Of a DNA stretch of 64,000 nucleotides, positions 1 to 8,800 are shown one piece after another. Position 1 is the stretch's first letter. The number at the start of each line of letters is the position of its first letter. Position numbers and translations under genes: made by a program. The DNA comes from Bacteroidales bacterium (GTDB lineage: Bacteria > Bacteroidota > Bacteroidia > Bacteroidales > UBA3824), in the NCBI GenBank assembly GCA_016293845.1, contig JAEDDH010000009.1:1-64000 (forward strand). Reading direction: 5' to 3'. The notes beneath the pieces were generated by a model. That model worked only from the letters and a program-made list of their open reading frames with translations, was not told where the DNA came from and did no database searches.

Positions 1-703
1 CGCCAGGAGAATGTAGAAAACTTATCGTCGGATTCAACTGCGTATGGTGAATCGCCCGCAAAGTTTCGGTATAACACATCATATTTCCAAACGAAATCAA
101 AGCATTTACCTCGTTTTGAGGCGGCTGTTTGGTGCGGAGTTCCATCACGAAATCGTTGATAATCAAATCAAAAGCCGAATAATAAGTTTGACGTATCATA
201 CCCTCAGTACCCATCAGTTCTTTAACATCTGCAACAGTGGGAAGCAACGCTGAAAGTTCCTTAATTTTGTTGATATACTCATCAAGGTCGCGACCACGAC
301 TATTGTAATACACAAGGTTTTTAACCATATTAAAAGCCGCACCTTCAATGAATTTACGAGCGATTTCAAGACGTTTTTTCTTGTTTTTATATGCTGACGC
401 CTGCGCTATCAACACCCTGCCGCTCAAAAGTTCGTCTTTGGGCATAAACGAGCCGGTATAATTTTCGTAATAGTCAAAAAAATGAACCGCTATCCCCTTC
501 TGTCCCAAGAAATTATAAAGCGCACTATTAGCCCTCAAACTTCCAAATACATAAAAATCAGCCACTTGCTCCACCGGAATAAATTTAGGTTTGGCAAGAA
601 TTTCTTTTTCGCCATTGCCATCTTCCTCAATAGCGGTGAATTTCAGAGAGTTATCCTTACGTTCCAAAATTCCAGGATTAAAAAGATAAAAATTTTGCTT
701 CAT
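1..703 (-). CDS. cas1: CRISPR-associated endonuclease Cas1 (partial, 3' end outside window)
   Basis: Cas1 is the integrase subunit of the Cas1-Cas2 complex that inserts new spacers into a CRISPR array. The ATG at 703 opens a frame that stays open to the window edge, giving about 234 residues. It begins MKQNFYLFNPGILERKDNSL and contains the Cas1 N-terminal signatures FGSLRANSALYNFLG and HFFDYYENYTGSF, and it ends at the window edge in QLNPTISFLHSPG, which in the family leads into the catalytic region. The start lies 12 bp after the cas4 stop, so it belongs to the same minus-strand operon. The C-terminal catalytic residues, cas2 and the array would lie left of position 1. The identification is firm from sequence. 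Confidence 0.95.
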   Translation of the reverse strand, partial: MKQNFYLFNPGILERKDNSLKFTAIEEDGNGEKEILAKPKFIPVEQVADFYVFGSLRANSALYNFLGQKGIAVHFFDYYENYTGSFMPKDELLSGRVLIAQASAYKNKKKRLEIARKFIEGAAFNMVKNLVYYNSRGRDLDEYINKIKELSALLPTVADVKELMGTEGMIRQTYYSAFDLIINDFVMELRTKQPPQNEVNALISFGNMMCYTETLRAIHHTQLNPTISFLHSPG

Positions 704-715
704 TTTTTTCTACAA

Positions 716-1231
716 TTACAAATCAACATCTTCGTTAACAAAACACAAATCGAAATAACTGCAACTTTTACAATATCCTTTTTTAACAATCTTTGGACAT
801 TTTTCCAACTCACAAATTTCCACGATTTCTTTGCAAATTTTCTCGATTTCAGTTCGGTCTGTATCAGAGAGTTCCACGGGTTCGGTTTTACGCATTGTCG
901 GGTATTCCAAAACGCCCGAAACACCTGATATTCCGTTCCTTTCAAAAACATACAAGTAGTATTTCAACTGCCAAAAGTGGGCATTTTCTACCTTGTTACT
1001 TTTTTTTATTTCGTGAATAACCTTGTTTTTCGCGTCATAAAAATCCACTTTAACGCCGTCGATTGCCACCTCCTCGTATTTTTCGCTGCGTTTAGGGTAA
1101 CTATTTTCGTGAATAAATTTTCCCTCCGCCACGAGTTCAGAATTTTGCTCCATATTAATACCATTAGCAAACAGCCAAAGTTTGCGTTTGCAAACATGAT
1201 AATAGTTGAAATGTGTGCCGGTAGGGGTCAT
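716..1231 (-). CDS. cas4: CRISPR-associated exonuclease Cas4
   Basis: Cas4 is a RecB-family iron-sulfur nuclease that trims prespacers and checks the PAM during adaptation. The 171-residue length is usual for stand-alone Cas4. One Cys lies near the N-terminus (C14, in YHVCKRKLW) and three more in the C-terminal cluster (GYCKSCSYFDLC), which fits the 4Fe-4S ligands. The nuclease core shows VDFYD, HEIKKS and QLKYYLYV, matching the D, ExK and QxxxY motifs. It sits between cas3 and cas1, as in type I-B, I-C and related operons. The 171-bp gap to cas3 is the longest inside the cas operon and holds an unusual inverted-repeat pair, so cas4-cas1 may have its own control point. Confidence 0.92.
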   Translation of the reverse strand: MTPTGTHFNYYHVCKRKLWLFANGINMEQNSELVAEGKFIHENSYPKRSEKYEEVAIDGVKVDFYDAKNKVIHEIKKSNKVENAHFWQLKYYLYVFERNGISGVSGVLEYPTMRKTEPVELSDTDRTEIEKICKEIVEICELEKCPKIVKKGYCKSCSYFDLCFVNEDVDL

Positions 1232-1248
1232 AGTAAACTGTTTTTAAC

Positions 1249-1325
1249 TGTTGCAAAAAATGCAACATTTGGTTAAACGATTGTTAGTAACGCACAAAGT
1301 GGTTGTTGCGTTTTTTGCAACAACC
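1249..1325. repeat. Pair of related GTTGCAAAAAA inverted repeats between cas3 and cas4
   Basis: Two imperfect palindromes of the same sequence family lie in the 171-bp cas3-cas4 gap. The first is GTTGCA-AAAAA-TGCAAC at 1250-1266. The second is a 9-bp perfect stem, GGTTGTTGC at 1301-1309 and GCAACAACC at 1317-1325, with a 7-nt loop. Read on the minus strand, the second contains GTTGCAAAAAACGCAAC, nearly the first motif. No U-tract follows either on either strand, so they are poor terminators. A dimeric-protein operator or an RNA processing site are possible roles; this is inference. Confidence 0.55.
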
Positions 1326-1402
1326 ATTGTAACATCGTCGGATGTCTGATATAATATTATGTTGCTTTGTTCGTTGGGCATAGTCATTGTTTTTTGTTTT
1401 GA

Positions 1403-3643
1403 TTATAAAAAAATATCATCTTTATCGTTTTCATAAAAATCAATTCCGATGTTATAATTGTAAAACCCTATTCTAACAACACATAGTCTCAACTCATCTC
1501 CACATACAATCACTCGTTTGTAATCAACACGAAAATTTTTTTCCCCTTTTTTTACCAAATATAATGGCAATTCAACGGAGTTTGAGATTTTCCATGATTG
1601 AAACGATAATTTGTTATAATATACAGATTCAGGAGGAGATACAAAAACAGTTTCTGTCGCATCAATATCCCTACTTTTCCACAAATTGGTATTATCAGAA
1701 TCCACATCCGTTTTTTGCACAGGATTAATTAGCCAATTGTACATAAAGCTATCTCTTAACAATCCTGAGTTTGCTTTGGCTGAAACAGAAAAACTATAAT
1801 CGTCAGAATATACGGTATTTATCAATGCTACTAATTCATCGGCAGAATAACTTTCTGTTTTTATGCTATGGATAGTCAGTGTTAAGGCTCGACAGGGAGT
1901 CCATTGTTTTGTTTTTTTGTCAACACTTCCGTATGGAGCGGGATAAATTGCTCCATTTTTCTTAGGAATGATTATGTGTAATTCTCCTATTTTGTCTTTA
2001 TCAAAGCGACATAATCGTCCGGCTCTTTGCGTCAGACGGTCAATTGGACACATTTCCGAAATCATTATTTCTGCGCTTATGTTGATGCTCATTTCTCCAA
2101 TTTGCGTAAGAATTGCAATGCCTTTTGCATTGTTGTTTTTCCACGCATTCTTGCCCAATGCTTTTATCAAGTCGGCTTCTTTTCGCTGTTTGTCAGGTTC
2201 TGTAAATCGAGAATGATATAATATTGGTTCTATGCCTTCCGCTTCAAACCAACGATAGATTTTTACTGCCTTGTCAACTGTATTGCAATAAATAATGGCA
2301 TTCCCTTTGGCGATACATAGAGTTAAAAGGTCTTCTATTTCGTCAATGCTTTCATATTCATTGATTGATTTTATTTGAAACCGTTTCCGTTGATTGTCTG
2401 ATTTGTCTTCTATGATTCTGTCAACAGCATACCCCGATTGCTTATACAATTTCAGCGATGATTCTGGCAGTGATGCGCTCATTATTAGCACAGGGACATC
2501 GAATTGGTGGAGAATCTCCAACAATACCATTATGTTGGCCATCGTGAAATCATCATAAAAATCTGCTTCGTCAATTACGAGACATGAATTAGCAAGATTG
2601 AATCCGATTAAATGATGGTCTTCTCTTGTCAGTGTGAGCGACGCCAACAAATGGTCTATGGTACATACAGTTATTGGTGTTTGAAGCAATCGCGCAAATT
2701 CATGGAGTTTACTTGCGTAATTGTGGTCGATTTCTCCATGGTCAACGTCTTTTTGGAGCTTTGCAAACCAAGCACTCGAATGATATAACCCTGTGTCCGA
2801 AAGGCTGTTTGCTACGTTTACTGCTAATGCGTTAGATGTAAAACGAGTTGGCATTGCTATTACCAAACGAGTGGCATGGTTGTTTTCTATTTGTTTTGAA
2901 GCCCACAACAATGACGCATCGGTTTTTCCGGCTCCTGTTGGAGCGCGTATAAGCAATAAATCATTTTGCCAATAATCGTCAATAAGTTTTTGCACACCCC
3001 TTTTTTGTGCATGAGGAAAGGTGTATTTAAAGGTGTTGATTTCGGGCAGTGTCTCCCCGTCTTCTTTTGCGCTTGCTCTATGGTCAGCAAGTTGTAGAAG
3101 GCCACGAAGCCCCGAATATTCATAAAAACACCTTACAATGTTGTTGATTGATTCACTTTCGATTATTCTGTTTGATTCTTTTTTGAAAGAAATCCAAAAG
3201 TCTTTTGCTCCTTCGTTTAGCCATCTGTCTTCAAATGCAAAGCCTAACTTTGCATGGTGGGCAGCAATAGCACATTGCAACGACAATGGTAAATTTTTAC
3301 TTTTGTTTATCACCAACGATTGGAATTCATGCCTTATACCTGCACGTTGAATATGGTTGCCATCAGGTTTTGTGTCTTTATTTTTCAGCCTTCCTTTTAA
3401 ATAATTATCGTAATCCTTGCGGCAAGCATTTTGCCATTTTGGATTACTTTTTCCGTCGTCGTGCAATTTGCAAACTATTTCTAATCTTTTTCGCAAGTCT
3501 TTACCAACAATCTGTTGGTATTTTTCAACAACAAAGGAGGTATTGGACAAAATCATATCAGCCTCCGTCATTACATCAAAAACATGCTGTTCTAATGTAA
3601 TGCCGGAGGGTTTTGCTAATACGATATTGTTGTACATATTCAT
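1403..3643 (-). CDS. cas3: CRISPR-associated helicase-nuclease Cas3 (HD + DEAD)
   Basis: Cas3 is recruited by Cascade to a recognised target and unwinds and degrades it. The N-terminal HD nuclease domain shows H20, HD at residues 61-62 (KLHDDGKSN), H105 in RHEF, and HH at 129-130 (AAHHAK). The SF2 helicase core follows, with Walker A APTGAGKT near residue 232, DEAD box VIDEADF near 358, motif III SASLP near 390 and motif VI QRAGRLCR near 540. At 746 residues it is of normal size and looks intact. Its ATG overlaps the cas7 stop by one base (TAATG), so the two are translationally coupled. A fused HD domain means no separate cas3'' is needed. Confidence 0.95.
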   Translation of the reverse strand: MNMYNNIVLAKPSGITLEQHVFDVMTEADMILSNTSFVVEKYQQIVGKDLRKRLEIVCKLHDDGKSNPKWQNACRKDYDNYLKGRLKNKDTKPDGNHIQRAGIRHEFQSLVINKSKNLPLSLQCAIAAHHAKLGFAFEDRWLNEGAKDFWISFKKESNRIIESESINNIVRCFYEYSGLRGLLQLADHRASAKEDGETLPEINTFKYTFPHAQKRGVQKLIDDYWQNDLLLIRAPTGAGKTDASLLWASKQIENNHATRLVIAMPTRFTSNALAVNVANSLSDTGLYHSSAWFAKLQKDVDHGEIDHNYASKLHEFARLLQTPITVCTIDHLLASLTLTREDHHLIGFNLANSCLVIDEADFYDDFTMANIMVLLEILHQFDVPVLIMSASLPESSLKLYKQSGYAVDRIIEDKSDNQRKRFQIKSINEYESIDEIEDLLTLCIAKGNAIIYCNTVDKAVKIYRWFEAEGIEPILYHSRFTEPDKQRKEADLIKALGKNAWKNNNAKGIAILTQIGEMSINISAEIMISEMCPIDRLTQRAGRLCRFDKDKIGELHIIIPKKNGAIYPAPYGSVDKKTKQWTPCRALTLTIHSIKTESYSADELVALINTVYSDDYSFSVSAKANSGLLRDSFMYNWLINPVQKTDVDSDNTNLWKSRDIDATETVFVSPPESVYYNKLSFQSWKISNSVELPLYLVKKGEKNFRVDYKRVIVCGDELRLCVVRIGFYNYNIGIDFYENDKDDIFL

Positions 3644-4569
3644 TAATTGTTGGAATTTTCCATTGCATCCTTGAAAGACTTCACTGTTGAATCATCGCCT
3701 GCGGGGTTTGAAAGTTCGTTTTTTGACAAGAATTCCAAGGCTTCCTTATATGCCTTAGCCACAGTATTTTCTGTTTTGTCATCACCAACGAAATACTGTG
3801 CTCCTCGCTCGGCAAGTTCTGCAAGAATATTTTTGCGTTCAATTTCGTCAGCGGCAAAATATCGGCTCGCTTTTCTGCTCAACACATTGTCAAAAACGAT
3901 AATCACTTGTTCTGGCTCTCCGCAAACAGCATTGCGTGCTTGGTTGGCATAGTCGTTCATATACCTTGTAGCTTCAAGATACAGTTTTGCACGACGTTTG
4001 CGCTCTGCATCTTTGGCGTGTTTGATGTACTGGGTTCCGATGTTGAATCCTCCTTGGTAACTAAACACTTTGGTTACGCTCAACGCTGTAACGTCCAAGA
4101 AGAAATTCATACTCATCAAATCAGATTGACTGAATTCTTTTGTTGCGAGTGCTTGTTCTTTTGATTCTTCCGAAGAGTTGTTTTTCACCCTGACAAGGAG
4201 ATCGTTTTTTACCTCGCTTTCTTTCGTTGCAACAGCGGGCGTTACTGATAGTGGGGCGGTTCTTCTACCCGAATAGTCGCCTTTTGAAGGAAGCATAAAT
4301 CCGCCAAGGTCGGCTCTCAAATCCTTTTCTATTTGATTTGTAGTGCCGTCTCCTGTTGATACAAAAGTATCGCCTTTGTCAGCATCCGCCATATTCAGTC
4401 GGTCGATAGCCGAAAAGAATACATGACGTTGCATCTGTCCTGAAACATAAACTCTTCCGTCTGGTCTTCTCTTTATTGAGCCGGCGTTGCCCAACAATTT
4501 TTCGCCGCCGTTGGCTATGTGGTTTTCAAACGTTGCCAACGCTGAAACTAATATTCCTTTTATTTCCAT
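3643..4569 (-). CDS. cas7: Cascade backbone subunit Cas7 (DevR/Csp1-like)
   Basis: Cas7 polymerises along the crRNA spacer to form the Cascade backbone. The 308-residue protein starts MEIKGILVSALATFE and has the DevR-like signatures KRRPDGRVYVSGQMQRH near residue 33, RADLGGFML near 85 and RRTAPLSVTPAV near 103. Order and neighbours (cas5-cas8-cas7-cas3) fit the Cas7 slot. The arrangement recalls the PGING subtype first named in Porphyromonas, where this subunit is called Csp1; that assignment is from memory and not searched. It is separated from cas8 by 12 bp and overlaps cas3 by one base. Confidence 0.85.
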   Translation of the reverse strand: MEIKGILVSALATFENHIANGGEKLLGNAGSIKRRPDGRVYVSGQMQRHVFFSAIDRLNMADADKGDTFVSTGDGTTNQIEKDLRADLGGFMLPSKGDYSGRRTAPLSVTPAVATKESEVKNDLLVRVKNNSSEESKEQALATKEFSQSDLMSMNFFLDVTALSVTKVFSYQGGFNIGTQYIKHAKDAERKRRAKLYLEATRYMNDYANQARNAVCGEPEQVIIVFDNVLSRKASRYFAADEIERKNILAELAERGAQYFVGDDKTENTVAKAYKEALEFLSKNELSNPAGDDSTVKSFKDAMENSNN

Positions 4570-4581
4570 ATTGAAAAATGT

Positions 4582-6105
4582 TTAGATGTTGCTGAAATCT
4601 TCGTCTTCGGAAATGTCCTCGCCCAAAGCCGAAGTAACTTCTTTGGGTTGCTCAACACTTTCTCTTTTGTTTTTAATTCTTGAAAACGCAATCAAAAGAT
4701 TTTTCGCGTTTTCGAGTTCAAGTTCGCCGCTTGCCGCCTTTTCCATAAACAATGATGCCGCTTCGGGAGCATCAAGTTTTGAAATTCTGCCTGCTCGCGT
4801 TACTGAGTGTGCAATTAGGGCGTCGCCCGATTTGGCAGAGAAAATGGAACTTTCGAGTTCGACCAACACTTTGGCTTTCAACTTTCTGATTTCATTCCAA
4901 TCTTCCTTGCCAACTTCGTCTTTTGCTGCGAAATATGCAGTTTGATTCAGCCATCTGCCCAACTCTTTGGCTGAACGTACAATATCAGGATCAATTTTTG
5001 CCATTTTCGTAAAATATGTAGTTATCAATAATTCAACTTGTTTGGGATATTCCGCCCTAAATGATAGGAACCCACGGAATGCGGATTGATTAAACAACAT
5101 TAAAAATCGACTTGCGAATAAATCAAATTTTTGATATTCAGTGCTTTTTGAAGTCCGCTTTTCTTCATTATATAATTCCGAATAATAGATGCTGTCAACT
5201 ATCGTTTTAAGTTTCGATTGTTGAGCGAGTTCTACAACATAATGGTTGTATGTAAATGTTTGTGCGTTGCCATATTGAACCATATAATATGTAGAATCTT
5301 TCAAACTGTCCAACACTTTCAGTGCCAATTCAGAAACTTCGCTTTCTTTTGCCATTTCGCCAATAGCACCGAGTAGGGCAATACTACCCATTGCACTACT
5401 GCGCGGTGGATTGGGAAAATTGCCTTGAAAAATATGAGGACGTTTGGGTTTGTATTCTTTATTTTTGCCCTTGATTTCTTCAACTACGTTACCCATCATT
5501 AAATCACTATCAAGTTTTTGCTCTCTCAGTCGCTTAAACAACTTGACAAAGTCTGTTAATGCCTCAACAGTGATGTCAGGAATAATACAAACATTAAAAA
5601 GTTCTGGTTTCTCTTTTTTGTCAATTCTGTATTGCAAACATGGTTTTAGAGGAGTAAGAGATGTTATTAATGCTAATCCTTGTTCATAAATGGTGCAAGA
5701 TGTTTTGCCTCTGCCTACACCACCTTTTTCGGAAAATGCACAAAACTCCCCCGCTATTGGCATTGAAGCCATAGTAAGTCCACCTTCGCATGATTTATTA
5801 AGTTCTTTGGCAGATTTGAGATAATCAGTTGCGGAGTTGTACAAATTTCTTGCTTGCATATCGGATGTAATGGAGTTTGGCGCAAGAAATTTGAATACCT
5901 TTGCGGAACTTTTGTCATTGATAAAACGAAATTTTACAGTTCTTTTCATTTCGTATGATTCTGCTGGCTCAACACAAAATGCAGCCAACCCTTTTTTTAT
6001 TTCTGCTTTTATATGCTCCATAGTTATATCATCAATGCTTTTAAGTTGATTTTCAACTATAAGCAAGGCCTGAGCATACCGTATATATGGATGTTGATGT
6101 ATCAT
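4582..6105 (-). CDS. cas8: Cascade large subunit Cas8-like protein
   Basis: The 507-residue protein occupies the large-subunit position between cas5 and cas7, where Cas8 recognises the PAM and recruits Cas3. I recognise no catalytic or metal-binding motif, and there is no CxxC zinc finger of the sort found in Cst1-type Cas8. Notable stretches are GGVGRGKTSCTIYEQ near residue 128, which resembles but does not match a P-loop, and PNPPRSSAMGS near 231. The C-terminus is acidic (SEDEDFSNI). The call rests mainly on size and operon position; the best candidate family is Csp2/Cas8c of the PGING subtype. Its first codons overlap the 3' end of cas5 by 4 bp. Confidence 0.7.
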   Translation of the reverse strand: MIHQHPYIRYAQALLIVENQLKSIDDITMEHIKAEIKKGLAAFCVEPAESYEMKRTVKFRFINDKSSAKVFKFLAPNSITSDMQARNLYNSATDYLKSAKELNKSCEGGLTMASMPIAGEFCAFSEKGGVGRGKTSCTIYEQGLALITSLTPLKPCLQYRIDKKEKPELFNVCIIPDITVEALTDFVKLFKRLREQKLDSDLMMGNVVEEIKGKNKEYKPKRPHIFQGNFPNPPRSSAMGSIALLGAIGEMAKESEVSELALKVLDSLKDSTYYMVQYGNAQTFTYNHYVVELAQQSKLKTIVDSIYYSELYNEEKRTSKSTEYQKFDLFASRFLMLFNQSAFRGFLSFRAEYPKQVELLITTYFTKMAKIDPDIVRSAKELGRWLNQTAYFAAKDEVGKEDWNEIRKLKAKVLVELESSIFSAKSGDALIAHSVTRAGRISKLDAPEAASLFMEKAASGELELENAKNLLIAFSRIKNKRESVEQPKEVTSALGEDISEDEDFSNI

Positions 6106-6875
6106 ATTTTTTCAATTTTAATGTCAACCCAACCTTCACTGCTACCTAAATATCCGATATTATGGTTTTGCAAACTGGCAGTCAACATTTCCAAAAGTTG
6201 CTTGTCAACAGACATTTTTATCTTGAAGATACCGTCCAAATTTAGGAACTCTCTTGTAGTGGGAGTCGAATAATAGAAAGGAAATTGACCGATGTGGCTT
6301 TTAAACCAATCGTCCTTCTCCTTATCTTTCTCTTTTGAATCGCTATTTTCTATTTCATCGAATACTCTGTGTTTTTCAGCAATGATAGAGTAATCTATAT
6401 TTCTACAACCTCCAATATGTTTGTGAGTGTCTGAACGTCTGAAACATCTGCTCCACATATCATCATAAAAACAGACGCTTTTAAGTTTGTCAACTTTAAC
6501 TTCTTCGTTAAAATCAAAATAATCCATCAGTAGCGGCAAGTACGTAGACCCCTTGGCATTATCAACAAAGGTAACTTTTGCTTTCTGACGTGCTTTCTTC
6601 AAATCTTTATAAATTGATTTTCTATCAGCTAAATCAATATGCCAACCCAAAACATTCTCTATCAAACCACATAGCATTTTTTTGTCGGGTTTACGCAATG
6701 TTTTGTAATACGAGCCAGGCATATCGCTAACCATTGACAATGGTGCTAATGGTCTGATCTCCATCAACGCCTGTTCTGTCAGCGATGGCAAATGTTTTAA
6801 TATCGAAATATCTATGTTGTTGTCATTATGCCGAGGTATATCCTCGTTGAATAATAATAATTGTGTTGCTGCCAT
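6102..6875 (-). CDS. cas5: Cascade subunit Cas5
   Basis: Cas5 caps the 5' handle of the crRNA in Cascade. The 257-residue protein has the Cas5 N-terminal pattern displaced by about 40 residues: IRPLAPLSMVSDMPGSYYKT followed by PDKKMLCGLIENVLGWH, corresponding to the G-S-Y and glycine-rich GLI-NxLG elements of the family. The first 35 residues (MAATQLLLFNEDIPRHND...) are an extension not typical of small Cas5 proteins. It overlaps cas8 by 4 bp and lies 90 bp downstream of cas6. A Cas5p-type assignment (PGING subtype) is plausible but unsearched. Confidence 0.8.
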   Translation of the reverse strand: MAATQLLLFNEDIPRHNDNNIDISILKHLPSLTEQALMEIRPLAPLSMVSDMPGSYYKTLRKPDKKMLCGLIENVLGWHIDLADRKSIYKDLKKARQKAKVTFVDNAKGSTYLPLLMDYFDFNEEVKVDKLKSVCFYDDMWSRCFRRSDTHKHIGGCRNIDYSIIAEKHRVFDEIENSDSKEKDKEKDDWFKSHIGQFPFYYSTPTTREFLNLDGIFKIKMSVDKQLLEMLTASLQNHNIGYLGSSEGWVDIKIEKI

Positions 6876-6965
6876 AATCGTTAATAGTACACTTTATATT
6901 TATGATAACATCTGCAAATATACTAACTTTCTCTTAACACACCAAATATTTCTTAATGTTTTTTT

Positions 6966-7763
6966 TTACATTATCTCCAAGCAACCGAAGCCTTGGCTGT
7001 TGAGTTCGCCGAGGCCTGATTCGTAGGCTATACGTTGAAGTTCGGGCGGGGCGTTGAGGGCAAGTCGGCACATAAAGCCTCTGACTTTGGTTTCGGCAGA
7101 AGTGCCCCCCTTGATGGTTACGAGCGAGGATTTGGGCTCGGAGAGTGTCATATATTTCAAATATTTTTCGCCCGAATATTCTTTTCCAAAAAAGGCAGAA
7201 AACTTGTCAGTCAGATTTTGCAACATTCGTTCGCGAATCCATTCGGCATCTTTGAACTCCTGCGGAGTTTGCGGATAGCGGTCGCGCCCTTGTTCGTCGT
7301 GGCAACTTACCGAAATTGGCGAAAGCGTATGGTACATCATTGTCTCCTTAAACTCCGGCGGCTGAATAAGTTCTATGCTTTCCACCTCAAACTGTACTAT
7401 CGCTCCTTTTCTGCCTATTTCAAAGGTGCGGTTTTCAAACACGCCGCCAATGAAAGTCTGTGTGGAGTTTTCGGGCATAAAACTGATTTGAAAATCAACG
7501 GTTTGAGATTTTAATTCCAATTGGTTCGATTGTTTGATGATTGTAAAACCGTTTTTAGGTATTTGCAACCGCGAGAAGGTGAACAGTTTGAACTGTTTGC
7601 CGTTGTCCATTTGAAAACCGTTTTGGTGAAGCCACGTGGCAAATCCGCTGTCAGCCGACGACAGGATCTTGTATATTGCTGCCGACATTTCGTATTGGTA
7701 ATTGATAGGCAGCCGGCGTCCGAATTGTTGCGCGTTGATACGCAGTGTTATTCTAAATCTCAT
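6966..7763 (-). CDS. cas6: CRISPR RNA endoribonuclease Cas6
   Basis: Cas6 cleaves the CRISPR repeat in the precursor transcript to make mature crRNAs. The 265-residue protein has the two-ferredoxin-fold layout, starting MRFRITLRIN and RRLPINYQYEMSAAIYKILS. It ends in the diagnostic glycine-rich loop GLGELNSQGFGCLEIM at residues 250-265. It is the first gene of the minus-strand cas operon. The 90-bp gap to cas5 holds no evident gene or terminator. Upstream of the ATG only a weak TAATTTCG -7-like element is visible, so the operon promoter is not firmly located. Confidence 0.92.
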   Translation of the reverse strand: MRFRITLRINAQQFGRRLPINYQYEMSAAIYKILSSADSGFATWLHQNGFQMDNGKQFKLFTFSRLQIPKNGFTIIKQSNQLELKSQTVDFQISFMPENSTQTFIGGVFENRTFEIGRKGAIVQFEVESIELIQPPEFKETMMYHTLSPISVSCHDEQGRDRYPQTPQEFKDAEWIRERMLQNLTDKFSAFFGKEYSGEKYLKYMTLSEPKSSLVTIKGGTSAETKVRGFMCRLALNAPPELQRIAYESGLGELNSQGFGCLEIM

Positions 7764-7859
7764 AATTTAAGCATTTGTTTTCTGCCCGAAATTACGAAAT
7801 TATCTTGAATAATCAATCAGGTTATTGATTTTTTTTGCTATGGAATGGAGAAAAATGTA

Positions 7860-8110
7860 TCAACTTATCAAGTGTGCAAGAATTGATTTCTCACATTCTG
7901 CTGTGGGTTTGGCAAAGCCGTTGATATATTTGTTTAGCAGCCCAGAATCCATTCCTATCGATTTAGCAAAACTGCTGACGTTGATATCGCGGTGCGTTAG
8001 AAAATATCTTGGTAATTTGGATACCACAACAACGACTGACTATATTCACGTCCTGTTTCGTTACGTCCGTAAATGTAATCATTAGTAAACCATATCTCTT
8101 TTATTTTCAT
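7860..8110 (-). pseudogene. Decayed DUF2442-plus-HTH gene (internal deletion, frameshifted)
   Basis: Minus-strand translation from the ATG at 8110 gives MKIKEIWFTNDYIYGRNETG followed by YSQSLLWYPNYQDIF and a stop. That is the typical beginning of DUF2442 proteins. About 20 bp further, in another frame, HRDINVSSFAKSIGMDSGLL followed by NKYINGFAKP and a stop at 7860 reads as the C-terminal helix-turn-helix of the same family. The middle of the domain is missing and the frames disagree (248 nt between the start and stop first bases, not divisible by 3). A gene of roughly 140 codons has been reduced to 83. DUF2442 proteins often partner small toxin-like proteins; no partner remains here. Confidence 0.7.
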
Positions 8111-8152
8111 AACTTTATCTATTAAAATACTCATTCCAACGGTTGATTATAA

Positions 8153-8197
8153 ATAATCCGCCAAACTCAACAAAAAATATCAAGTTTGGCGGATTAT
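8153..8197 (-). terminator. Terminator hairpin after nrdG
   Basis: A perfect 15-bp inverted repeat (8153-8167 and 8183-8197, core CCGCCAAACT/AGTTTGGCGG) with a 15-nt AT-rich loop sits 21 bp beyond the nrdG stop. On the minus strand it runs into ATTATTTATAATC, weakly U-rich, so it probably ends the nrdD-nrdG transcript. Confidence 0.7.
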
Positions 8198-8218
8198 CAG
8201 AAAAGTATGTAGTTGCGT

Positions 8219-8767
8219 TTATACGGCGGCGCAGAGGCGGCTGTGCTCTTCGCACTGCTCGTAGATGTCAAAAGGGTCGTGACGATCGAGAACTACTTTG
8301 CCTTTGCGGAGCGAGGCTTGAACGTCGATAAGGCGTTGGTTGCTGCTGCCGCGGAAAAGGAGGTCGGGGTCGTGGAGTTCTTGCACAAATTCGCCGTCTA
8401 CAAGCACGTCGAGGTATTTAAGAAGGTTGCTCATCTTTTCGTCCCTGAGAATTTGCTCGTAGGTGAATCCGGTGTAGCACCAAATGGTTTTGTTGGTCTT
8501 CTCCTTTATCATCTTAGCAAGTTCGGCAAAGGCTGTGGGCTGATAGAAGGGGTCGCCGCCAGAGAATGTCACGTTCGACATTTCGTTGCGGTAAACCTTT
8601 ATAAAAAGGTCTTCCACGTCAACGGGCTTTCCGTTCATAATGTTCCACGTTTGTGGGTTTTGACAGTTGCGACACTTGTGGTTGCAGCCTGAGCAGTATA
8701 TTGAGGTTCTAAATCCAGGTCCGTCAGAGGTGGTGTACTCAATGACGTCCATTACCATTATTTTCAT
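8219..8767 (-). CDS. nrdG: Anaerobic ribonucleotide reductase activating protein
   Basis: NrdG is a radical SAM enzyme that makes the glycyl radical on NrdD. The 182-residue protein has the CX3CX2C cluster motif (CNHKCRNC, about residue 29) that binds the 4Fe-4S cluster, the preceding SDGPGFRTSIYCSGC, and the SAM-binding VTFSGGDP near residue 66. Length matches the family. It follows nrdD by 33 bp on the same strand, the usual operon. Its presence indicates anaerobic DNA precursor synthesis. Confidence 0.95.
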   Translation of the reverse strand: MKIMVMDVIEYTTSDGPGFRTSIYCSGCNHKCRNCQNPQTWNIMNGKPVDVEDLFIKVYRNEMSNVTFSGGDPFYQPTAFAELAKMIKEKTNKTIWCYTGFTYEQILRDEKMSNLLKYLDVLVDGEFVQELHDPDLLFRGSSNQRLIDVQASLRKGKVVLDRHDPFDIYEQCEEHSRLCAAV

Positions 8768-8800
8768 TTTCTGTCTCCTTGTTAAAAAAAATGTTCCTTT

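Noticed and set aside
7825..8085. 86-residue plus-strand frame
   Set aside because: The opposite strand reads as remnants of a DUF2442-HTH gene, so this frame is a shadow of the pseudogene.
8213..8692. 159-residue plus-strand open frame overlapping nrdG
   Set aside because: It is the antisense shadow of nrdG, whose radical-SAM motif is unmistakable. Similar antisense frames over nrdD, the P-ATPase, malQ and others were also dropped.
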